Shown piece by piece: positions 54,210-64,000 of a DNA stretch of 64,000 nt; the first letter of the stretch is position 1; each line of letters starts with the position of its first letter. The notes beneath the pieces are model-generated. The model was not told the DNA's origin. It saw nothing but the letters and a program-made list of their open reading frames with translations, and did not search any database. Position numbers and translations under genes: made by a program. Source of the stretch: Spinellus fusiger (lineage: Eukaryota; Mucoromycota; Mucoromycetes; Mucorales; Phycomycetaceae); the NCBI GenBank assembly GCA_025094145.1, contig JALLLS010000053.1, forward strand, positions 62,001-126,000, in the 5' to 3' direction.

Positions 54210-54952
54210 CAGTCCCATGCAATAAATAAGTAGACAGGTAATCAATTTTTTAATCAATTTTTTTTTTGAAAAATATAGGCATATCTATCAGTCTAAGATG
54301 TTCATAATAAAAGGTTCATAGAATAATACAATATTTGGAACAGTTGTTATTTAGATGATTATCTAAATTTTTATTATAAAGATATTGCTCAGTACTTTAT
54401 AGCAAAACCTTTATTCTTCATCACAGTAGAGCACCTTCTTGGCATGATATCCACTACATTTTCAAGAAATTCATTTAGGATTTTCTCCCATTCTTCAAGC
54501 AAGTATTGTTCAAACTGTTTTGCATTAGTTATACTTGTGAGTAAGTGTCATATCAGGTTGTTCTGATGGTTATCATGAAAAAACCCAAGTTTATTCATGT
54601 ATTTTATAAATGTCCTATGGTAAATATCAACGCCTGCATCATTCATATTTTCAAATGATATGCAATTGTTTGTGCAAGGTTTTTACAAATAGACAAAACG
54701 ATTGCCAGTTTTGAAGTAGATGACACCTTTTCAAGTCTTCCTGTATGCAATCTGGGTTGTGTTGTGCCTTTTTTATTTTTATTTTTATACAATAGGAAAA
54801 TATTTCCCACTGTGATCTTTGGGGTATCGAGATAGTCATTAATCTCTTGATAAGTAGCATTTCTTTCACATTGTCCTATGATTTGACCTCTATCTTATTA
54901 TTGAAGAATAAATAAATCAGTTTGCCACCTACTCATTTGATGCATGAGACTG
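54210..54952 (-). mobile_element. Internally deleted Tc1-like element (copy 2, 743 bp)
   Basis: Left terminus CAGTCCCATGCAATAAATAA and inverted right terminus CAGTCTCATGCATCAAATGA pair as terminal inverted repeats, with TA on both sides (54208-54209 and 54953-54954). The first 250 bp match copy 1 at 44.0 kb closely (for example CAGTCTAAGATGTTCATAAT), including the minus-strand transposase C-terminal block near 54390-54480. The middle differs from copy 1, so the two derive from different internal deletions or have diverged. It sits about 30 bp past the decayed Tc1 at 53.4-54.2 kb. Confidence 0.88.
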
Positions 54953-55407
54953 TATTTATTTCAAGAACATGGTGCCAATTGCCATACTAAACTGAGAGGA
55001 AAAAATTTATAAGGATTTTCAAATCAAGAATAGTCTTCTTTAGATATACATTATACTTCTTATAAATTATAAATATAAATAAGTCCAAGATCTATGTCAC
55101 TATGCCTGTACAGAGTCGTGTTATATTTTTAATCAAATCAAAGCCACTATAATAGTAGAATAGATAGAATCAAAGACATTTATTAGCTGATGTTATATAT
55201 ATATCATTCCTTCAATAATAATTATAAAAAGGTTTTTCTATGTAGAGAGTCAAATAGCCGAGCTTTTCCTTACGAATGTCTTGGTGTAACTGGATTGCTT
55301 TATTCTAATGAAGAGAAAGGAAGAATATCCAAGCAGTGAAAATCATAACTACTCTGTGTATATCAGTCATATTTTTATTTCCCGAATAACAACTTATCCA
55401 AACCACA
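54953..55407. other. AT-rich spacer
   Basis: May hold the displaced 3' end of the 53.4-kb Tc1 copy. No gene recognised. Confidence 0.4.
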
Positions 55408-55842
55408 GTGTATTTGATACTTTCCTTAATGCTTACCACTTTACTCATTGAACAAACGGCTGCTAATGAGCAAAGAAACACTACTAAAGAAACACTTAGT
55501 ACCGGGGTTCCCCATAAAACTCGTAAAAAGAAGAAGCCTATTGATGAAGACATGTGCAACATTATTGTACATGAACACAAAGTCAGTGAACTCACTCAAA
55601 AGAAGATAGCTGCTATGGTAGACACTGACCAATCGACTGTTTTCAGAATCTTGAAGAGGTTCAAGGGAAATAGCACTCTTTATTCTATAAAAGATAAAGA
55701 GAGTGTATGCATAAGTATCAAGGAAAATAATTTGGAGAACTTGAAAGAAGAGCCACAAACCACTCCAGACAATGAAGAAATTAAGCATGAACAGTACCAA
55801 TTTACTTATCAAGCCCACCTACAAGTTGATGAAACAAATTAA
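55408..55842 (+). CDS. HTH-bearing ORF, probably transposase-derived
   Basis: A 144-codon frame. Residues 45-95 (IDEDMCNIIVHEHKVSEL, TQKKIAAMVDTDQSTVFRILKRF) look like the N-terminal homeodomain-like helix-turn-helix of Tc1/mariner-type transposases, preceded by a basic stretch (KTRKKKKP). After it the protein is acidic (ENNLENLKEEP) and stops without any catalytic domain. The hydrophobic first 20 residues look unnatural, so the true start may be a later codon or another exon. It could be a truncated transposase or a DNA-binding protein derived from one. Confidence 0.5.
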   Translation: MYLILSLMLTTLLIEQTAANEQRNTTKETLSTGVPHKTRKKKKPIDEDMCNIIVHEHKVSELTQKKIAAMVDTDQSTVFRILKRFKGNSTLYSIKDKESVCISIKENNLENLKEEPQTTPDNEEIKHEQYQFTYQAHLQVDETN

Positions 55843-56084
55843 ATTTTTCCTATAAAATATTGTATTTGAATGTCTTCGTTAACAAACATAAGAATTAGAC
55901 TGTGGCTTTACCAATGCTACTTTATTATCTGATATAGTGTCAAAGTAATAAACTGAGAGGAAAAAAACTGCATACACTCAAAAATTAGTATGGTAATAAA
56001 GAAAATAATTTATTTGAAAATGACCGGTTAATTTTTTTGGGTCACTTTAGTATAGCACTGTAAGGAAACCAACCAAGTTGAACC

Positions 56085-56590
56085 CAAGAACGTCTGGGAA
56101 ACAGTGAATTTCGGAAGTGTTAGAGTGATGGTATAGGTCGTTTTAGTGGGGAGGGTGTTGGGAGCTGAATTGTATTGGAGGGTAGGATAAACTTCGACAA
56201 GTACATCAATGTCTTAGGAGAAGTTTACTGCTATGAACTCGAGTGTATCTCTCTATCTTAAATCCTTGAGTCCGTTACTATCTACAAGAGAATAATGATA
56301 TAACACATATGATCAAGGAAAATAGTGAATAGAAATCAGAAGATGGTATAGTAATGGCTCTTTAATGGTCCTCACAAAGTTCCAATCTCAATCCAATTGA
56401 ACATCTGTGAGCTCACCTCAAGAGGACTATTAGAAAGGGCAGGAGGATACATTCCACCAAGAAAATTTTGGATGCTGACCTGATGCTGGAATGAGAAATT
56501 TAAAAATAAAAATAAAAAAGTAACAAACACCCTCATTGCCAGCATGGGGCGGATATGCCAAGAGTGGTCACAGTGGTTATTGGTTAACCT
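56085..56590 (+). mobile_element. Decayed Tc1-like fragment, same family as the 21.8-kb element
   Basis: Blocks similar to 22528-23000: AAGAACGTCTGGGAAACAGT, GGGGAGGGTGTTGGGA, TCAATCCAATTGAACATCTG (the NPIEHL site) and ACCCTCATTGCCAGCATGGG, which is exact to the intact copy over about 25 bases. Several deletions and stops. Confidence 0.8.
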
Positions 56591-57320
56591 TATAATAAAA
56601 CCAATTTTATATATTATAAACACTAATATCTTTATTCATTGAAAGTTCTAAGTTTCTATCTAATGAGTTCATGAATTTATAACACTTCAAGATAAAGTTG
56701 TAACTATTCAGACAAGTAGATAATAGTGAGACTGAACAAGGATGTTTTTTTTATATTAAAGTGAAGAGTGGTTCCTTATTTATATTTTTTGTGGGTGCTT
56801 ATCCTTCAGTGGCATTCTACCTTTTGGTAATTAATTATTAGTCCATGGTTGGTGTAGATGATCTACCTAAGGTGGACTACATGTTGGAGCCTTATGGTTG
56901 GTTCATTGAATAAGCATACCATTATAAAGCCATAGATTATGTCCACTTTAATTGCTTTTGATAGGTCTTATTTATCCACTAAGGATTTATAAAGGCAGCT
57001 CTTATTAAATGTCAAATAGTTCACTGAGCTTAGAAGGTTGATTTGTAGTTACGACCAATCAGTGAGATGATACAGAGATGTACTATGGTACTTTTTTTCA
57101 CTCAAGCTTTCATAGAGTATTCTGAATGTCACAGCACACTACTCGTGTTGATCAATTCATGGAAAATCTTTCGATTGAAGTCCGAGCACGACAAAAGTAC
57201 AAAACTAAAAAAAGGAAATATGAATTTAAGAGAAAAAAAACTAACTACTTATTGAGAGTCACTTTATATGATAATATTCTCACTATACTTGTTGTTTATT
57301 GGATAATAATTAATAGATAT
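56591..57320. other. Intergenic region, no supported gene
   Basis: Two overlapping 60-70 codon ORFs at 57067-57335 are unsupported. Confidence 0.5.
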
Positions 57321-58731
57321 TTATGCGTTGCCTAAGCCAAAGTTTTTTCTAAGGAGAAAGTCTCTGAGGGATACAGGTATGTAATAGAGAATGAGCCCTG
57401 AAAAAGAATAGGATCCATAAGTAATGTAGCTAGAGGGTGATTTACGGAGAACACGAGGAACAATATATTTTGCAAAATCTGTTGTTGTAGTAGCAGATGC
57501 CACTTATTATAGTACATTTTTTTTAGTATAGGCCTTGTACTAATATCTCAGAAAATACCTTTATCATCATGAGCTCTGTTGTGAATATACTCTTCATACG
57601 ACTTATAGAGAGAATCTAATGTATTGTATTAATTACACTGTGTTTTTTATCGAGATGATTATTTTCTTACCATCAGGTATATTAATGTAGGGTGCTGAGT
57701 TATCAAGAAATCTGGAGGCCACTGCACCTATTGAGGATAGAAAATCAAATAAGAATTGGCTTTCCTTTGAATTCAAACAATAAGTGTAGAGTGTAAATAT
57801 GCCTTACCAGGTGCAACTAGTACTACATTAACGCCAAAGGGTTTAAGTTCTAGTCTTAATGCATCAGTTAAACTATGAACAGCTGCCTTGGACATAGAGT
57901 ATATACCTGTACAAATAAAAGGTAATTTATGAGTAAAGCATTTTACTTTAGAATTTTCTATTATTTACCAGCCCAAGGTATAGCTGCATATCCAAGAATA
58001 GAACCAATGTTCACAATAGTTCCTTTGTTGCGTCTTGCCATGTGATAGCCAACAGCACGACACATATACAGTAGGCCCAAAATATTTGTGTCAATGCATC
58101 TCCCGATTACTTCATCTTCAATGTCTAACAAAGCTCCCTGAGCACTTATGTCTCATTTGTTAATAAAAAATATATGGAGTTCTCCAAGATTTAATATTGA
58201 ACTTACGCGCACCCAGAATTGTTCACCAATACATCTAAAGAATAGGTACAGATATTAGTATTTTATACACTATTGCAGATGAATGTATAGCCAATTACTT
58301 ACCAATATGACCAACTCTCTCAATAATGTTCTATTATGGCACACATAAGTAATGGTCAAAAATGTGTAACTTGAATGTATGTGTGTGTGTGTGTTATTTT
58401 TACTTACGTTTACAGCATTTTTAACGCTGTCTTTATTAGAAACGTCGATCTCAACAATTGTGCATCCATGTTCTGATACAAGTAAGAAACAAGAAAAATC
58501 CGGGTCTTCTTTAGTGTACTTACCGGTCAAATCTCCAGCACTCTTAGCTTTGCGTACTGCTGCAAACACATTGCATCCTTCTTTTACAAACTTCTTGCAA
58601 AGATCATAGCCTAAGCAGCAACAGATCAATATTAATAAATATTATTAATAAAAGTCAGAATAAGAGAGAAAGAATTATTTACCAATGCCACCCTCGGTGC
58701 ATCCGGTAACAAGAACAATAGGTTTAGACAT
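57321..58731 (-). CDS. Short-chain dehydrogenase/reductase, Ayr1-like
   Basis: Ten exons: 58731-58683, 58610-58524, 58472-58408, 58330-58303, 58234-58207, 58144-57969, 57906-57808, 57727-57671, 57615-57559 and 57502-57321, all in frame, 275 aa. Rossmann cofactor motif VTGCTEGGIG at residue 8, acidic IDVS after strand 3, NNSG motif near 80, catalytic Ser in NIGSILGYA and YSMSK (Tyr-x-x-x-Lys). The cofactor motif TGCTEGGIG and C-terminal length match the NADPH-dependent 1-acyldihydroxyacetone-phosphate reductase (Ayr1) group of lipid droplets and ER, though substrate is inference. Two acceptors end in AAG rather than YAG (before 58144 and 57502), required by frame. Ten exons in 1.4 kb is extreme fragmentation. 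Confidence 0.92.
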
Positions 58732-59728
58732 TATGAAGATGGAAAGTTTCGATATTTTTGATATTAGGTAAATCCAGATAACTGTAGGTATTTATACAGG
58801 TAGACACGGATAAACTGACATTTAAAAATACCTATGAAAATGCAGACAGCTTCCGTGTACACTCATAGATAATCGGACCTAGAAATGATATTTTGCTCCT
58901 CTCAGAGATAGAGTATACTACTTATAGATTCAGAAGATACACCATTCTCAGAAACACATCGCACTATTTCAGAGAAAAGATCTTACATTTATTGAGATAG
59001 TTCTGAACAATTAATAAATATAAATTGAACGGTCTATCAGAATGATCATGTATTATACCGACATTCATATCTTAAACCATAGACTTGTTTAAATAAATAG
59101 CCTTTGTAAAAGATTGTACATCCATGCAGTTAGAAATTATGAGACTGATCTTTTTTAAGAATAAATGTGATGTATGTCCGGAAATGATGTACACGTAATG
59201 GTTTTAAAATCATCTTGCCGGGAAGAGGTCTTTTGACTTTTTATAGACTAGAAAACGTATTTTTTTTTTAAAAAAAAACATTTGTAATAAAAAACATTTG
59301 TAATAAAAATCAAACTTGCATTATCTACTACATGGAGAATAATTCAAAGACAATAGGCTGTATCTTTATTGAAGAAAAATACAGTGTAGAAGCAGCAGTA
59401 CTTATACTTTGACTTGTAATAATTAATTTGCTTGTCTAGCAATATAATGAATTATTGGTTAAAAGTGAATAAATAGTATTTATAAGATTGTCTTTTTATC
59501 CAAATTGTTGTACTACAACAGTAAGAGCTATATGCCATCCATCAGAAGAGAATAAATGGCATAGTTATAAAATACACTCATATATTACAGCCACACAGAA
59601 TTAGAAAGTATACGATTTTCATTTTTTGAAATCCCGAGAAAGAACATGCTTTATGCATGGATAGGCTATGACCTCAAAACATATACTAATAGCCTCAAAT
59701 TCAACACAAAGTTAGTTTAAAATATTGT
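58732..59728. other. Intergenic region, no gene seen
   Basis: Contains the upstream region of the SDR gene and a T9/A10 palindrome near 59260 followed by a tandem CATTTGTAATAAAAA-type duplication. Confidence 0.55.
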
Positions 59729-60500
59729 TTATATTAATTTATATAAAAAAGTTTTTATTTGATACTTTGTTGGGCCACCTTTGGTATCAATAACTGCCTG
59801 GCAGCGATCCTTCATTGAGCCCACTAAACGTTCGGCAAGATCAACGTGGATATTTCCCCAAGCTTTTTCTAAAGCTATCTTGAGCTCATCAATATTATTG
59901 TTAATGGCTCTCTTTTTATCGATAGGCTTATCAATACAGTTCCAGAGATGTTCAATGGGGTTGAGATCAGGACTTTGGGCAGGCCAGTAATCAAAATGCC
60001 TGATCGCGTGTGTGTTTTTCCACCGTGTTGTATAGCCGCCTATATGGCAGATAACCCCATCTTCTTGGAATATAAAGTCTTTATCTTCTTTTTCATTCAA
60101 TTCAATAAACCATGGCAGAAGTTTTCCTGCCAAAATATTGACATATACGTCCTGATTTACAGTATCATCAACAAAGACCAAAGGCCTAAATCCACCCGCT
60201 CAGAAACAGCTCCAGATCATTATGCTGCCTTTCCCCCCATTTGGTTATAGGTATGATATGAGCAGCCTTATACCTCTCTCATATCTTTCGAATCACTCTG
60301 TTTCCTCCCTGGTAACCCTCTACTTCAAACCGTGACTCATCAGACCATACGACGTGTCTCCAGTCTTCAGGGGTTCAATTGACCCGTTCCTTCGCCCAAA
60401 AAGGTCCTTTCTTCATGTTTTTTTTTTCAAACAGCCTTGGTTTGTGTGCTGAAAAGTGGGAACCAAACCCAATCTAGTATATGTATTTGATTAATTTTGT
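59729..60500 (-). mobile_element. Tc1-like transposon remnant of a second family
   Basis: The minus strand encodes most of a DDE transposase, broken by a few stops. From about 60480 down: AHKPRLF, FWAKERVN then a stop, WSDESRFEV (first Asp), a further stop, then 150 open codons with FQEDGVICH (second Asp), SPDLNPIEHLWN (Glu) and the end CQAVIDTKGGPTKY. Spacing between second Asp and Glu is 35 residues, as in the 21.8-kb family. Sequence differs clearly from that family. Terminal repeats not found. A more decayed relative lies at 48.5-49.5 kb. Confidence 0.85.
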
Positions 60501-63500
60501 TCTGCCGATGATTATCTCATGTGCCTTGAGTTCCAAATTTATATAGTTATAGAAGGCAAATGGGTTGCCTATTAGAATGGCCTCGTCGTCGTCTGATGTC
60601 TCTCTCGTTTAGTTTTTTTTGGTGTACTTTAAGTCATTTCTGTCTTTATTATCAGCCAACAATAATTAACTTATGTGTTATTGATGGTGTTAGGATGCTA
60701 TAGCTAAATCTCATCTTATGTCTTTTGAATAGGCTGTTGGTTGTATCTATGCTCTTTGACAGCTTATATTAATTATCTATTTAATAGAAAGCTATGTTTA
60801 ATTACTCAAATTTTTTTTTCTAATGTCTACACTTTAAACTGTCGAAGAGTGTTTTTTTTAAAATAAAAATAAATAAAAATTAAATTTAAGTTGGTTATAG
60901 CGATGACCCAGTCGATTCCAGTCCCTGTTATAAACTTGATTCAACAACTATAAAAACTAAGTCAAATAGAGTGCATTATGTATATATATTATTTTATTAT
61001 CATTAAACATACTTGTGTCTATCAAGTTAATCACTATAAACATGATCATATTCATAATATTTCTAATGTATTTGTACTAATGCTTTTTTGAAATGTTAAT
61101 GACTTTGGATTAATTGACATAAAATATCATAAATATTTATGCTTACAACCTATCAGAGAAGGATGACTAATATATTTTATCATTACTGATGAATTATGTT
61201 AAGAATTATTCAGTAACATATTTATAATATCAAACAGGGTCTATGTTTCATCAGAAGCTATCTTAATACCAAGACCTAAGAGATTAATAAGAATATAGTA
61301 GAATACTTGACTTTGGCCTAATTAGGTTATTGAGACTCTACACACCCAAAGATTTTTGGGATATATAAGGAAATATCCTGAGAATAAGATCGCAATATTT
61401 ATTTGATTGGCTAATATGTTTTGAAATGCTTTTTCGCTGTCTAAATGGACAATTTCAAACTTTATTGCCTGTTTAAGCAGTGATGATTGACTTTGCAATT
61501 ATAAAGTATAGAATTGGCTGTAAAGACAAGAAATAGAACAAGAATCACCCCAAAATGACAACTCAGTCACTACATTTATTGTTTAACATAATTTGTTATC
61601 CTTAGGCCCACAGTATTTGCAGCATAGCACTGCTTAAGAAAGATTTGTTATAGAACACACTGAATTAGCTCTAGTGGCCATTGTCCATAAAATAGAACCA
61701 AATTCACTTACATTGAGAACTGTATAGTCATTTATTGACTCAATATTTACAATCACTTCAGTAACTATGTTATTGTAACTGGTATTAAAAGTGGTGCTTA
61801 ATGATTATAAAGTATTGTTTCTAATACTGGGCTTTAGGCTCAAGGCAAATAGAGTGTGAATTGTTTGACTTATAAAATTGACGTGAATTTGACTTATGAA
61901 TTTTTATAAGTGGAGGCTAGTGTATACATCACCAGAATAGAGAAAGAAAGATTATTATTTGTTTTGATATTCCCATTCTTTTGTTATTTCTTACACTGTA
62001 CATACAACTTAACACCCAAGTACTCGTCAAGATGAGCATAGCTGAGCAAGGTAATGTGCTATTATTAACAAAGAGAAACAATAGAAGGAGGTGATAGACA
62101 CCACCAGAGACTGTTCTAGTGATAAAAAGGTAAGCAGTGTCTTCATCTGGGCTTGAGCTCATTGTATTCCACAAGACACTCAATGTATTGTTATTAGGCA
62201 AGTTTAATGACTAGTTTGTTCTTGGAAAATTATGAAAGTAATTTGGGCATCACCAATAGTTTTGTCCCAGACGAACTCATTATTCTACCATTAGTCCTAA
62301 ACATTACAAGTCCCTCTTTTCCCGCTCTTATCTTTGTTCTTGGCTCTCGTTATAATCATTAGATTGTTTATTAAATAATATAGAATTAGATCGCAGTATA
62401 GAACACTCTTGTATAAATACTCGATGGATTGTTAAAATAAAACGATATCCTGATATCTGTTTTCTACTTATACTCTGTCCTTGTCTTCTCTTGTCTCTTA
62501 CCTTTGTTCTCTTATTCTTCTTGCCTGTTCCTGACGCACAACACCTAGTACCTATGATTCTTTCCCTGCCTTGTCCCTAATCCTTACAGAAAGTAAAGAC
62601 TCTTTTCAAGTCAGTCTCAGGTAATCTTCTATACTATCTAGGGTCTCTAGGGTATACTCCTGAGCATAGTTATCTATCTCCCAAGGATAAAGCACAAAGC
62701 TTTTAGGGTATATATTCTATTGCTATGAGGGAATGCACTTAGGCAGTAGCTATACTCATAATATATTATTAGCTATACTATTATAATAAACAATATTATT
62801 CATCAACAATATATTTTACTGATAATACAATTTGATATTGAGTTATCCACAAAAGGAAACAATTATTTGGATACTTGCGAACCTTTGATTTTAAACACAG
62901 TTCCATAAAAGGGCAAAATTTGGGACCCTCGTAAAAGGAAGGAGATATCACCGCTTAAAGACCAGAAAAATCTTTGGGTGTGTATATTGAGCACATAAAA
63001 TAATTGTTCCGATAAATCCCTCATTTGTATGTCGTAATACGTCGCAACGCATCGATTATTTTACACTATCAAATGGTATCATATCATAGATTCCTCTTAA
63101 GTGAGACGCGTGCTATTACGTGTCTCTACACAGTCATATACCACAATAAGCTTTTTGGATGGATTTGTGAGTTGGAGCCGAGAACATAAATCCTTTCATA
63201 TTCAAAATCCGAATGATGTTTATTATTATTATTATCTTCATACTATACTTTGGTATAACTATAACTCTATATGTTCTATAGATATAGAAATTAAAACTTC
63301 TATGACTAAGTAAAAGATTGTTCAAGCTTCATAAAGAAAATTTTATTTTAAATTGTTAATCTGTTTGGCCAATCATTTGTATCAGCCACATCATGACGCC
63401 TTTACCTCATGCTGACAATAGAGGTATTGATGTAGTCTTTGAAGATATTTACCCATTATAAAATCTAGACAGCCTCCAAATAATTCTAAAGCATAGGTTA

Positions 63501-63784
63501 CTCTATTAGTATTCATTTTTAGCCAGGATTAAGTAGTCAGTGGAGCAGAGTTTCGATAGCATTAGCTTACTTCCATTCTTTTGTCAATTTTCTTGTATAG
63601 ATATTTTCACTGTCTTCTTAGAGATATTACTTTATCTCAGGGTTTGTTGATGTCAAAAATACAATTTCAGGAAGATGTAAAGTAATCAAACAAATATAAT
63701 CGACCATTTCAAATTCCAAGCTATCTTTATACCAAAAATAATAAATACTATTCTTTCTATCTTCATAACAATTATTTTTCTCTA
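60501..63784. other. AT-rich gene-poor region
   Basis: No supported gene over 3.3 kb. Contains the dispersed repeat at 62.8 kb and a T8/A4 run near 60848. A 90-codon minus-strand ORF at 61929-62201 has no family. Confidence 0.55.
62843..62997 (-). repeat. Dispersed repeat, copy 2 (partner at 4.7 kb, inverted)
   Basis: Plus strand here matches the minus strand of 4694-4850 over about 150 bp, with a core of about 50 bp that is nearly identical. The minus-strand frame from ATG at about 63000 gives CSIYTPKDFSGL, a stop, then PKFCPFMELCLKSKVRKYP; the same peptide blocks appear in copy 1. A short piece of the same motif (AAAAATCTTTGGGTGTGTA, on the minus strand) recurs at about 61340-61358. Confidence 0.7.
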
Positions 63785-64000
63785 ATGTCTGACTTATCCA
63801 ACATGGTGAACATCTTCATTAAAACCCCCGAGATGTATGGGAAATAGACAAGCCTCGAGAATCATTCAGCCATTCTCCATGAGGTGCTAAACATGAATGC
63901 CGCCCAAGCCGAGACATATCGTATGTTTAATGTTTCTCTCACCACTGTAGGGGACATTGTGAGATACTTCAAGAAGACAGGCTTGATGGTGCCTTCTCCC
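63785..64000 (+). mobile_element. 5' part of a Tc1-like transposase running off the window
   Basis: An ATG at 63785 in the context CTAATGTCTGAC, like that of the 21.9-kb copy (CTAATGTCTACC), opens a frame broken by TAG after 20 codons. The same frame then reads ETYRMFNVSLTTVGDIVRYF, a helix-turn-helix as in Tc1 transposase N-termini, and is open to the window end. The rest of the element is outside. Confidence 0.7.

Overview
The window looks like a fungal nuclear genome, most likely an early-diverging filamentous fungus (Mucoromycota/Mucorales-like). Support: AT-rich intergenic DNA; genes broken by many very short GT-AG introns (about 40-90 nt), often with a CTAAY branch site; fungal genes such as a class IV chitin synthase, an Nhp6 HMG protein, a Pmr1/SPCA Ca2+ pump and an Rrg9/neugrin protein; and a load of Tc1-like, Helitron-like and TnpB/Fanzor-like remnants. 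No species call is possible from the sequence alone. Exon coordinates were worked out by hand from reading frame, splice signals and protein-family conservation.

Layout. 1-12.1 kb is gene dense: the 3' end of an unknown gene (+), COG2 (-, 13 exons), a possible 48-aa coiled-coil protein (+), a degraded Fanzor/TnpB fragment, ribosomal protein eS27 (+), a four-CBS-domain protein (-) and a class IV chitin synthase (-). 12.1-18.0 kb is an AT-rich gene desert. 18.0-23.2 kb holds NHP6 (+), an RRG9/neugrin-like mitochondrial protein (-) carrying a 48-bp coding minisatellite, and a nearly full-length Tc1 element with recognisable terminal inverted repeats. 23.2-30.3 kb is mostly empty apart from a long 9-bp-periodic array and an unidentified three-exon gene (-).

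30.3-41.5 kb is the second gene-rich block: mitochondrial phenylalanyl-tRNA synthetase (-), divergent from a Pmr1-type Ca2+/Mn2+ ATPase (+); a UMA/UBA protein resembling the ESCRT-I subunit UBAP1 (-); a small SET-domain protein (-); and the nucleolar DEAD-box helicase DBP4/DDX10 (-). Several products serve the secretory and endosomal system (COG2, Pmr1, UBAP1-like, chitin synthase), but they are not an operon and I infer no joint system.

41.5-64.0 kb is a repeat-rich, gene-poor region. It has two related internally deleted Tc1 derivatives with intact TA-flanked ends or nearly so, one of them lying in or beside an older Tc1 copy; several rotted Tc1 copies on both strands; a Helitron helicase fragment; a probable Pol III transcribed tRNA-like element; an unidentified multi-exon gene; an HTH ORF; one clear housekeeping-type gene (a 10-exon short-chain dehydrogenase); and the 5' part of another Tc1-like element running off the end. 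I did not find a convincing new multi-gene system. The best leads are the tRNA-like Pol III unit, a dispersed decayed repeat at 4.7 and 62.9 kb, the DD35E spacing of the Tc1 elements, and the Fanzor remnant.
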